From Symsagittifera roscoffensis (Eukaryota > Xenacoelomorpha > Acoela > Convolutidae), in the NCBI RefSeq assembly GCF_963678635.1, contig NC_087068.1, positions 15,379,872 to 15,443,871 on the forward strand: a stretch of 64,000 nucleotides of DNA, given 5' to 3'. The notes under the pieces are model-generated. The model did not search any database. It saw nothing but the letters and a program-made list of their open reading frames with translations, and was not told where the DNA came from. The translations under genes were made by a program, and so were the position numbers. Of the stretch, positions 10,298 through 20,937 are shown piece after piece; within the stretch, counting starts at the first letter, position 1; each line of letters begins with the position of its first letter.

Positions 10298-12460
10298 ATG
10301 GCAAATTAGTTAACATATTGTGCATTATTCGTTTCAGAGCAGCTATTTAACAAAAATTGCTTGGCCTTGTTAACAATTGTGTGGAAACCTAGATGAAAAC
10401 GGCGAATTGCTGATGAAATTACCACAATCAGAGATTCAATTCCATGGGCCCATAGAGCTACCCAGAATTGAACCACATGAGCATGGAAGATGACTGCAAC
10501 TATGATCGCTTAACTTGTTTCTCAGTACAATACTCGGGACCTAAGATGGCGAAAGCAGATGACAATTTTCTGTTTGAGGCATATTTTGGAATAGTGAAAC
10601 ATTGGACCATGGCCACAAAATTTTCAAAATTTATGTATTCATGTTAGAATTCATACGCCTATTACTGGCATCATCTAGTTTTCAGTGGAGAAACACAAGA
10701 TATTGACTTTGTTTAGATTCAGTGCTTATATTATCTTGTTAAAAGTCAAATCCTAGAAAGTGACCTATTTTATCTATGAAATCATTTTAACGATCCTTGT
10801 AGTAAGCCTTATCAGAACACAAAAAAATTCATTGGTTTTACTGTTTGTTAGCCTTTTCGACATATAGGTATCTCTGGCGGTCGCTGGCTGTCATAGATGC
10901 ACAAAGATTTTGTGAATTTGGTTGAAGAATGCCAGACAACTACATGTTACGGTAAGAATTTAAAAAACTTGATCTCCTGGAAAACTTGAACTTAAAAAAG
11001 TTGATAGCTACATAGACTTTAAAAAAACCAAACTTGTTCAAAATTTGTTCAAATTAATCAATTGAAAAAAAACACGTCTGATTCGATTGCGCTAAAGTCA
11101 TTATAGTTGAAGAAGCAGATTGATCAAATCGTGATAACGTGACACTTCAGGAAAAGTCAACAGCACTGATAAAGTAGCCCGCTGTTCAAGTCGACAAGAG
11201 CTTGTCGAACAAGACAAAAGACAGGAGCATAGAGAATACAAGGAAAATTGGGGTGTCAACAGTTTAAAAACAAGAAGATGAGGAGGACAAGAAATTGTCA
11301 GAAGGACTTAAGAGTTTGCAACAATGATCCGCCTAGAGATGAATTATACAACCGGTTTCATCAGCTGTAACGATACGTATTAAACTAAAATACGGACAGA
11401 GAAACTGATGCTCGACCAAAACTTGCTCGTACGCTGGCTGCCAGATTCAGCAGAAAAGAATTTGAACCAGTAAATAGGAAAGAGAATTGATAGTAGAAAA
11501 AAGCCTTTGCCCAAAAAGCAAAAACGAAACTCAAACTAAAATTCAGATTAAGTTCGGGTTAAAAATGGAGATACTTTTTATGAATTTTCACAATGTGAGT
11601 GCCAGTGACCATAAAAATGTCAGGGATTTTGGTTCAATGTGCTAAAAATGGAATAAAAAGAATAAATCCCACACACAGACGGGCGAGATGTGTGAGGGTA
11701 TTTCACATTAAATCCGCCAGCCTAATTACAAAAAAAACGTATGACCCCAATCAATGTTATGATATATATTGGGAAAACCTATATAAATGTCGCAGTAATG
11801 GTGGAAAGTGCCCTGCTATTAGGGCAATTATTAGTGCAATTTTCGGCCACCAATATCCAAAATTGCTAAAAAATTATTTTTGGGCTTAATTTCTCTATAG
11901 TTATTTGCAGCTCAGACGTGTCTGCCCAATTTTTCTGATGACCTGTTGGCACTTCAGAAAAGAAGTTGTGAAGAATGAATTTGTTCGTCCAAAATGATCA
12001 GAAAGGTCGACAATTTTTTAAAATTATAGTCCTCCAAGATGAAATTCAGGACCGGCTTTGGCTTTAGATTACGGAAGACTTTTTGCTGAGATAATCATTT
12101 TAACAAGGTTTTCATTTTAAATAGTAAATTGAAGCGGAAAAAACTTGATGAAGCTTTTAACGCCATGGAAATTATGAACGACTGGGAAATAAATGTTTTT
12201 ATTTTTCAACATTTTGAGCGCGTAACTCACCACTGTTGAGCGCCGTGATGTTAGAATTTACAAACCATTTTCGCTTAGTTTTTTTCAACTTTGCTAATCT
12301 TGGGTGAAAAAAGGTCCTCATCGATTCGTTTTCTGTAGAGTCAATACTTTTGTAGGCTTATTTTTGAAATTAAAACAAATGTTTTTGATACTCACTTATT
12401 TTCCTCCTATTTATTTTTTTGCTGATGCAATAAGGTCTGCTACAGATCGCTTTTTGGGCT
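10298..12460. other. No gene seen
   Basis: Over 2 kb without a recognisable domain, a spliced exon pair or a clear repeat. GC is slightly higher around 10380-10560 and 11140-11480. Together with short coding-like phrases this hints at decayed coding or transposon DNA, but nothing can be named. Confidence 0.4.
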
Positions 12461-12735
12461 CAATTCAAATTCAACTAAAATTGCCCATTTTGAGACACGC
12501 TTTGGGCGCTAAGAGTGAGGTAAAAATAAAGAATTTGACCCTACTTAAATAAGGATTTAAATTCGACTAATATCGCCCAATTGGAGACACGCTTTGGGCG
12601 CTATGAGTGAGGTAAAAATAAAGAATTTGACCCTACTTAAATAAGGATTTAAATTCGACTAATATCGCCCAATTGGAGACACGCTTTGGGCGCTATGAGT
12701 GAGGTAAAAATAAAGAATCTGCCCCTCCTTTAATA
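12461..12735 (+). repeat. Tandem repeat, 92-bp period, about three copies
   Basis: The phrase GACACGCTTTGGGCGCT occurs at 12494, 12586 and 12678, exactly 92 bp apart, followed each time by GAGTGAGGTAAAAATAAAG. Copies two and three are nearly identical and copy one is slightly diverged, pointing to recent amplification of the last pair. Confidence 0.9.
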
Positions 12736-13697
12736 TGGATTGAAAAGCAATAACGATTAAAATGGCGTCTGATTTCTGGATCACCGTGGATGTGGCGTCT
12801 GGGCTTCTCGCGGAACCGGGAGCACTACAGCATGACTGTACGTTGTACTACGTACTTTTTGAACGACCAAAGCAAACACTCACTGGTTGGTGGCAAGATC
12901 GCGCGTCTCAAAAAATATGATCATTTGGGCAAAAGCCTTTCGAAATTTGCTGCTAAAAAATGGCCATTTTTTCAAACTGCTATTTTCATAAATTTCCTAC
13001 GCCGTTTTTTTTAAATAACACATTTTTTTCATTGCTGGTTCAGAAGGGGTAAAGGATACGAAGTACAAAAGAATTTCTTAAAAAAGTATAAAAAAAATAA
13101 AGTAAAATTTTTAAATTTCTTAAAAAAGTAGAAAAAAAATCTTTTAGAATGACTGAACATGCTTGATTAAATTAATTTGCGGCTCTTTGTTGTCGATTCC
13201 CTGTCACACTTTCCTTCAAAGAATTGCGATTTTGGAAGTAATTGAACACGAGCGTACTTTTTAATGGATACACAAAGTTGGCATACACCTTTAAAATGGT
13301 TAAAAATTGTCAGTTGGTTCAATTAAAAAATGCAATTAATTCAGTATGTTCCAAGCATTATATTCTGAACAATTCAGTGAGCAACAAAATAAGAGAAAAA
13401 CAATAGAACAACATTTTTTCAGAATTCGGTCAATGTTTTAGTTAGTATGAGGGTATTTAACAAAGTAATTAGCTGTAAGAATTAGCTACAACTAGCTTAA
13501 GCAATTTTAAATAAATAGTTGAATCCATATCACTGCCATTATGGCTTTAATATGCTATTACAATTGACCATCTCCCAAACTTCCCTCCAAGATACCTGAC
13601 TTCCACCCCTGATTTGTCTTCCTTCCAAAAAATAAACCCTCCAAAGCAGTAAGCCTGTAATAATTCAAATAATCTGATAATCTGTGGTGTTGAACAG
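12736..13697. other. No gene seen
   Basis: AT-rich, with A-runs near 13080-13140. No exon is supported until the acceptor-like site just before 13698. Confidence 0.4.
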
Positions 13698-14955
13698 ATA
13701 GCGGCAGACGTGGAGCAGCAGATGAACAGTGGGGATGCACCTGCGCAGACTCAGCAGACAGCTGCCAGCAAGAGATTCACCGCCAAGTTCGGAGGCAAGA
13801 GAGACGACAGCGCACAAGGTAGATATATACTCAGTAGCGGATTTAGGGGGGACCCCTTTGTACTATTTTGAGATATCCATTAGTCCCACTTTGTATTGTT
13901 TTGAGATATCCGTTAGTCCCTGTATCTACTAAAGAGGTCTAAAGCAAAGAGCCATAAAAAGTTTAACAGGAAGTTTCTGGTCATCTCTGTGCAAATATAC
14001 CGACAAATTGCAGTTTTTCTAACATTTTTCTCTTCCCGAAAAAATTTTCTAGAAAATTGTAATCCTGAAATTAGCAAAAAAAAAATTGTGTGCCTAGCTT
14101 AAGTTTTTTAGGCTTTCTAAAAATCTAACCAGTCTCATTTTTCTGTAGGCGAGCAGGGACAAACTGGTCAAATAATATCTCGAAGAGGCAACAGTTTCTT
14201 CCGCCATTTGGACTCGAAGATGGCGAGTGAAGACTACGAGGGAATGAAGCGAAGGGGGGAGGCGAGGGGGAGGGGGAGGAACAAGGGGGATCAGGGGGCA
14301 CAGTCGGGGTCGGAGCATCAGGGGAGGTTCTCGGACAGGTTGAAGGCCATTGCAGGGCTGCCCTCGAGTACTTTTGTTTTTATTACTAATCGATAAATTC
14401 ATCAGAACATTCATATTTTTAAATAAATATTTGTTTTTGTTTGCCTTTTTGTTTAATCGAATCACAAATACTTTTCAATTGCTAAATTATTTTTTTCAAC
14501 CACAAAAAAAATTGATTATAACAACAGGAAAGACACTATTTGAAACACAATCATTACTTGTTTCAGAGGCTAAATCAGGATTTTCTCGCTCTTTTTCCTG
14601 TGACAATGGACATAGTAGCGGGAGCAACGCCGAAATAATCGACAAACCCCGAGACCAACCAATCTACCCCGCCCTGAACAACGATCCCGCGGACGCATCC
14701 AGAGTGTCCAGACGACCAGAGTTTCAACAGACAGGCGCTGGCGACCAAAACCTCCGAGGATTCCCGACGAGACAAATTATTGGGTTTCCCGGGAGCCCAG
14801 GCGGTTTCTTTCCGATGCCAATAATCATGGGACCTTTGCAGAGTCTCGGCGAGTCAATTATAGACGGATCCAGAGATCGTCATCGTCCGTCGGCACCTCC
14901 CCCGCCTCCGTATTCGACGTTCGTGGAGGAAAAATGTCACCAGAATCCAGACTAG
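13698..14955 (+). CDS. Proline-rich protein with C-terminal PPxY motif, three exons
   Basis: Exons 13698-13818, 14149-14367 and 14567-14955, all joined in phase 1, with GT donors (GTAGATA, GTACTT) and AG acceptors (TTTTTCTGTAG, TTGTTTCAG). The joined product is about 240 residues with no stop until TAG at 14953. Exon 1 is Gln/Ala-rich (EQQMNSGDAPAQTQQ). Exon 2 is basic with RG repeats (GEARGRGRNKG). Exon 3 is Gly/Pro-rich and ends with APPPPPYSTFVEEK, a PPxY motif of the kind bound by WW domains (for example NEDD4-type ligases). No membrane segment or folded domain is visible. Translation may start at the ATG at 13722, or exon 1 may be internal to a longer gene whose upstream exons I did not find. 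The higher GC and consistent phases argue for a real gene. It could be the tail of a membrane protein, but this is not shown. Confidence 0.65.
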
Positions 14956-15739
14956 GAGGACTGAAATAGAAAAAAAAACGTTTCGAAAACAAAAAACACT
15001 GTGATATAGGGTTCAAAATCATACTCTAGGGGAAAAAACAACTCCAGGCATCTTTCTTGTTTAAAAAAAATCATTCAGTGGCATAATTTTTGATAGTTTT
15101 TGCCTTGACTGGAAAAGTGAGTAAATAGCAAAATAACAGTTTAAATGCCCCAAAGTTTGACAATTGCATGCATATTAGCTTGATAAACAATATTTATAAA
15201 ATTTTATATAGCTTTTTCAAGGTTTTTGATTTACTTTTCAATTTGTGAAACAAAGAATGAGAGTTTTCTCAAAATCTATAATTTTGCTCATTTGCCAATG
15301 CAGGACGTCAATTGACAACCACAGTTCCAAAAACATTCTTCTTCCGACTACGAAAGTATGGGTGGAGCAATTTGTTTGAGTGTTTTTCAGTTTTTTGTTT
15401 TTCACTCAAAATCAGGTTCCACAAATAATCTTCGGAAGGCGTCGACTGATATACCGTATGAAACTCTTTGCGTTAAAATTCAGAGCAAGAGCAACAAGGA
15501 TTAAAAGGGCTGGGGTTTAAGATTTAAATTGGATCTAAGGTTTGAATTGTTTATAGAAAAGAATTAGCGATTGTTCAAGAATGAACTGAGAAAGTAGCAC
15601 AAACTAAGCATCACAAAATAACCAGTCAATTGAGTAAAGACTAACTCATTAGTTTGTGATCCCTAGTTGAATTTCTTGTCTGAATTTCAACAGTTTTGAC
15701 CAATTGGCCTCCAAACAGATTCTGTTCATTAAACTTGTC
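14956..15739. other. 3' flank of the PPxY gene; no gene seen
   Basis: AT-rich sequence without a clear AATAAA signal near the stop. Nothing else is recognised. Confidence 0.4.
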
Positions 15740-15960
15740 TGAGTTTGGAAAAGTCTGGCCTCTTGAGTCGCAGTCGTGATTCGAACTGTAATAAAAAATC
15801 AGATCCATATAGTGCGCACCATCCCCGCGTGGCGTCCTTGGTGCACCGCAGCTTCAAATCTTTGCTACATTTAATATATCGAACTTTTCGCAACGACTCG
15901 GTGCGCTCTACCCGCATTAGCCAGCAAGCGGGAAAATTAAGTCCTTCTAGCTAGGATGTA
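15740..15960 (-). repeat. Candidate tRNA-derived SINE
   Basis: On the minus strand, TGGCTAATGCGGGTAGAGC resembles a pol III A box, and AGTTCGAATCACG, about 140 bp further on, resembles a B box. The block is GC-richer than its surroundings. The box spacing is longer than in a plain tRNA, so this may be a composite or rearranged SINE. No second copy is seen in the window. Confidence 0.3.
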
Positions 15961-16639
15961 CGACCCTGTTTGCTTTTCTGTTTGCTATGACTTTCCTAGA
16001 ATTCACCTCAAAAGCCATGGCTGTCACCCACTGCTACTTTTGCGTCCAGACACTTCTACTGAATAGCATTCTGGCTCGTGGGTTCCAATTGGCTCCAATT
16101 GGAAGTATGTGTGTTGGCCAAATCGTATAGAACCGGCGGATCCTTGTTCTAATTAACCTCTTAACTGGTTGACTGATAGCTCCAGTGTTTGCGATGGCTC
16201 ACTATCAACAATCTGGATGGTGTCCTCAATGAAGTCGTCTGGATGGTCTTCTCAATGAATGTCATCCATTCTGCTCGCACCATTCGTCTTTTCTCTCGAT
16301 TCATCTTGGAAGAAGCAGTTCACACTTCGCAGAAATCTGGCACAACTGTTTTGACGAGTGGTGAAGGATCTTGCTTGTTGATGTGCCTCCAGTCATCGGT
16401 GCCCGAGCCTAGCATCACTGGTCTGCCTCTTTGTCTTCACCACCAGAGTCATTGGATTTCTCCATAATTTGAACTTAAGTAGAAAAAACGTGTCACGCTG
16501 CTTTTTTGTACCTGTTCACCATCTGGTGCCAGTTTATGAAAAGCATCTGCGACAAAATTTAAAACTGATCATCTAGACACTTCTGAGCTCACATTTGTCA
16601 ATTTGACACTTTAACTCGGGACAAACAGCACGTCGTCGA
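15961..16639. other. Unassigned; may be outer parts of the Copia fossil
   Basis: GC is higher than the AT-rich surroundings, as in the adjoining Copia remnant. No domain is recognised here on either strand. Confidence 0.3.
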
Positions 16640-17200
16640 AAACGTAATTCCTCAAAGCTCGTCTCGGTAGATATCTACTTCCACTGATCCCTTGCTCTCA
16701 ATCTTTGACAACGTGCCGTTGGGGTTCCTCAGAGTTATACCTTTGTTCAGGCTCCCAAAAGTAGAAAAGACAACCCTGTCGCAAACCACATGATCAGTGC
16801 ATATCGTATTCACAATGAGATCGTCACCATTCACTAAAATGGTTGCACAAGAACTAAAGAACCTTGTCTTTCCCTTTGTGCATTCTCTTGCGAATTAACC
16901 ATGATGCTCATACTTGAAATAAATTTTCTTGAGCCTGATCCATTGGTTTCATTCGACCCACTAGCTCAAGCGCTTATTGCTCATTATGTCACATATAGCT
17001 TTGCAATTCCCCACCATATGCCCCTTCTGACCGCACATATAGCAGCTACTATTTTATGCTTCTTTCTTCTTCCTGGTTGAACGATCTCTTGCACCACAAA
17101 GTGCTCATTGCTGTCAGGCAGCTCAATGATCACCAGAGCGCAAAACACTGTCTCCGTGATTGCTTCTCCGGTTTCGCCCTACGTCGTCTTCGGCTCGTGG
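16640..17200 (-). mobile_element. Ty1/Copia-type retrotransposon fossil (gag to protease part)
   Basis: On the minus strand a gag-type zinc knuckle (CYMCGQKGHMVGNC, near 17000-17045) is followed at 16652-16834 by a stretch resembling the Copia protease and post-protease region (KGITLRNPNGTLSKIESKG). A gag-like phrase (LPDSNEHFV) lies just upstream near 17120. Family order fits Copia. RT, RNase H and long terminal repeats were not found. It is broken, short and old. Confidence 0.6.
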
Positions 17201-17740
17201 CTGCGAATGAATGTGTCAGCAGGACGCTCCTCTGATCCATCGGCCCCTCTACACAGAAAAACTTTTCTTGAATTTTAGTCCCAAGAGCCGACTGTTCGTA
17301 CGCAATAATTTCTTATGTACATCAGCATACTGTTGTGTAGGACCAGAGCCAGTTGCGTGCAATGTTTTGGTTCCAAAAAAATTCCTGACATTACATTTGG
17401 TTAAAAATTGGACCTTCATGTCTTTTGAACAGTTTTTAAGTATCAATTTTATGTTTGTGACGTTATGTTCTGGTATTTTAAAAGCTCTCAATCTATGCGG
17501 GTTTTGCATCACACGGAAAAATGAAAAATCCCCTAATAAAAACTAACTCAGTTTTAACCAGAAACTTGTCACAAAAAAACTCGTCTAGTAACGCTCAATT
17601 TGAATTTTTAGCATATCAAATTGACTTAAATGAGAATAATTTGTCAATCAAAAGTTTTCAGCAAAAGTTGAAAGTGTAGAACTGATTTTTTCTTAAACAA
17701 CGTACGTACATCGAGAACAACAAATTTTCGTAAGCTTATA
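17201..17740. other. No gene seen
   Basis: Moderately AT-rich. Open frames on both strands lack any recognisable domain. Confidence 0.35.
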
Positions 17741-17965
17741 CCCGGGTTGACCTCCAAAGACCGAAAATGCTAATCATACAATTTCATGCACTTAGTCTAT
17801 GAAAAAATGCTAGTCATACAAGTTTAGTACATTTTTGCAAAACGAATTTAATCGAATTTCAAAGGTATTTTATAGTTGTTTTGGTATCGAAATTGGTATC
17901 TCTTCTTAAAAAAAAGAAAAAAAAATGGTATGAAAAAAAGCTAATCATACAATTTCCATATATGC
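17741..17965. mobile_element. CCCGGG-ended MITE, copy 3 (fragment)
   Basis: Begins CCCGGGTTGACCTCC, followed by AAAATGCTAATCATACAATT, the same end as copy 2 at 42820. The family's internal motif (CTAATCATACAATTTCCATA) recurs near 17940, and then similarity stops. The other terminus is not present. Confidence 0.7.
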
Positions 17966-18369
17966 AAGTATCTCATTGTTTTATCCCTAAGGATGTCAGC
18001 CAACACGAGCAATATGCAAGGTGTTATTATTTAATTATTATCTTTGGAAGTTGAATAACTAGCATTTACTTCATTATTAGCTACCTGGTATCTAGCTATT
18101 AAAAATTAACAGTTCACATTAGTATAACATGTGAAAAAAAATGACCAAAAAAGAAACCAATCATTGAATATCTTACGGCTTTATCTGCCGTTACTGCAGT
18201 TTTTTTAAAATTTATAAATCCGCAGTAGTGTCAAATTTTAGTAAAAGTGGCATAAATGCAATAAACTTAATTAAAACATATCTAAATGTCATGAAAAAAG
18301 TTTGATAGATACACTTCCTACTAATTTTTCATAACAAAATTTTGCTTGTTAGTGGTCTTTGATTTATTC

Positions 18370-20612
18370 GGTTCCCAAGCTTATCACCCCTTGTTTTTCA
18401 ACCCCCTTTTTTTAACCCCCTCTCATATAACCCCGAAATTAGATAACCCCACTACAATTTAACCCCTTTTTAGTTCCAATTGTTAGAATCAAAGTGAAAC
18501 TTACTTGAAAGGGATTCGGAACCATATCGTCGGTAAACATCCAAGCTTAAATTGCGAAAAATTTTGCGAACCAAAATGAATTAACTTGCACGCTGCTAAA
18601 TGCGTTTTAGGTTTGAACAGAATTGACCTTGCCGATAGTCTAGACTTTGATATGAACTTGAAAACGAATCCGACCGACATGATTCAAAAAAGTTACCAAA
18701 ACTGATTAGATTTTTCCAAAACTGAACTTGATCATGAAACAGTTCCTGCCAGTAACTCCTTGGCTGAATTTAAATGAAAATGAATTGAGAACTGGTTGTG
18801 ACCCAAAATTTGATCTAAGCGGACCATTTTAAATTGAAATACCGATCATTTTTTTAAAAACTTAACTATTTTTTCGAACCATCTAATATTTGTCAACTTT
18901 TTTTGAACTGTCCGCATACAACGCAAACTCTAAAGGGTTTACCAGCCCCTAGTCCCAACCTAGCGTAGCATCCAAAGGAGCGATTCTTCCGGGATTGAAT
19001 TGCTAGAGACACCATTTTTCAAATGCGAGTCAAGTCAATGCGTTTTCTTACGTCTCCGGGAGGCTGCAAGGAGTCAACTTTTCTCAAAAAAATGACAAAG
19101 AGTTTTAAATTGAAAATATGTACAAAAAACAAATGTTTAACTCAAGTTCGCATCCCTTTGATTCCATAATGAAGCGGGAAATAGGACTTCTCGATTCGGG
19201 ACGAGACTTTTTAAGTAGTTAGATCCAAAATAAAGGCAAAGCTCGTCAACTTTTGCTATTTTTTTTACTCTTTTTTGGTGCGATCGCAAACAATTTGAAT
19301 TTCCTCCACTATTTTATCGCATAAGTTTCCTAGTTCTTCTTCTTTTTCAAAAGCCAGTGCGGGTAACATTTTGAGTGATAAAGCGAACTCGTGGTTTCTT
19401 TCCTAATCTTTTTCAATCCGAGCTTCGCATTTTTTCGCATAAAATTTTGTGAAAGATGAAAGAAACATTCCGACAGCTTGGACTCGGGAAAATTTTTCTG
19501 ACTCGCTTGAATAGCAGCCTGCTCAGAATCCAGTAATTTTTTTCAGGTCTACTATCAGGGACTAGTATTTTAAGGGCTTCTAAGAAACGGTGGTACATTT
19601 TTTTCCGTTTTTTTTTGGCAGTGTACAGAGTAAAGTTGATAAAACATTTTCGGGGTGACTTTGAAAGTTCAATCAGCCAACCAAAACTTAGATTTTTCAA
19701 GCACACGTAGGATTTCAGGGTCCCCGAATAAAATAATCCTTTCGTGATCATTTTTCCCACTGTCAAATCTTATAAAATTTTTGAACAGTTCGGGTATTTC
19801 GAAACTTCTGGTTGCTGGGGAGACTGGCAAGACTTCTTCTCGTTGCTTGCGCGCTCGTTGTGCGGTGCGAACTAAGTTTTCTTTGGTTGCTAGGGCTAGT
19901 TGAGTGGCAATGTTGTCTGTAATGGGCTGAATGGCGGTTGCGAGTGCGACAGCTGGGTTATTAATATCGCTCAGATCCTTGATGTTTTTCAAAACCAGTC
20001 GAGCATCAGGTTTGCGCATGGAAAAATCGTGATTATTTCCACCCATCGTTTCAATTAAGTTTCCTCCGTCTGTAATTGCTGTTGCGCGGCTTTATTGATG
20101 TTGGTACTTCGAGTAGTTCAAATCTGTACTTGTCTGCGTTTAAGGTAGTACTTGTGGCCTGATACTACTAGCATTTGTTTGTCTTTCGAAGACAAAGTAA
20201 AAAAGAAAGACGCTTCAAACATTATATCTGATCTGATAGTGTGGTATAACAATGGTTAAAGAAATAGACAGTATGATTTTTTATAAAACTCACAAAAGTC
20301 TTTTGTTGCCTTCAATAAGCACCATGTTTTAAACGCGTGAGTGAGGGATTATTTCGCTAACTTATTTAAATGCAATTATTTTTTGAGATGCTAGAGGCAT
20401 CAAGTGAATTAAGACACTAGCTTTTCAGGCCTTAATTAGTACACTTAATTGGACTACTCCTGTATTTATAAAAAGAACCTAAGTTCAAACAAATTATCGT
20501 CATTAAAAGGGGGTTAAATTGTTATGGGGTTGTCTTGTTACGGGGTTACAATATAGGGCGTGTAAACATAGGGGGTTAAATATCGTGGGGTTGAAGAGTG
20601 GGTCACCGATCG
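18370..20612 (-). mobile_element. Mutator-like (MULE) DNA transposon, copy 1
   Basis: A 2243-bp element flanked by the 9-bp direct repeat GATTTATTC at 18361-18369 and 20613-20621, the target duplication length typical of Mutator-like elements. Ends carry facing arrays of a short motif: AACCCC/TAACCCC five times at the left and GGGGTTA/GGGGTT at the right, acting as degenerate terminal inverted repeats. A decayed transposase gene lies on the minus strand. It is non-autonomous in its present state. Confidence 0.85.
19265..20046 (-). pseudogene. MULE transposase pseudogene, copy 1
   Basis: From ATG at 20046: PELFKNFIRFDSG, then ERIILFGD, then LEKSKFWLAD, the N-terminal pattern of Mutator-like transposases (usually ending D-G-T-F). 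Here the glycine codon after WLAD is TGA. The frame continues TFKVTPKMFYQLYSVH. After a frame change come the MYHRFLEALK region, DSEQAAIQASQKNFPES, CFFHLSQNFMRKNAKLGL and finally ALSLKMLPALAFEKEEE, ending at TAA 19265. At least two frame changes and the TGA make it inactive. Compared with copy 2 it lacks about 42 bp between QLYSVH and the KKTEK region. The D...E and C-x2-H-type signature match the MULE core. Confidence 0.8.
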
Positions 20613-20937
20613 GATTTATTCACTAAAAAACAAGTCTTGTTAAAGAAATTTGTAAAGCCTGGTTTTCTGAATGAGTTAAATGTAAAAAAAAAATTAATGA
20701 AACTCCAGCAATTCATAAAATTAGTTTGTGGAAAATACTCACAAAATATAACTCAAATCTCTGCAGTTTTTTTTTAAATTTATAAATCCGCACTAGATTC
20801 AAATTTTAGTAAAAGTGGCATAAATGCAATAAACTTAATTAAAACATATCTAAATGTCATGAAAAAAGTTTGATAGATACACTTCCTACTAATTTTTCAT
20901 AACAAAATTTTGCTTGTTAGTGGTCTTTGATTTATTC

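Noticed and set aside
14094-14465. Minus-strand open frame at 14.1-14.5 kb
   Set aside because: Antisense to exon 2 of the PPxY gene, which has splice-site and phase support. The Pro/Leu content reflects the G-rich sense strand.
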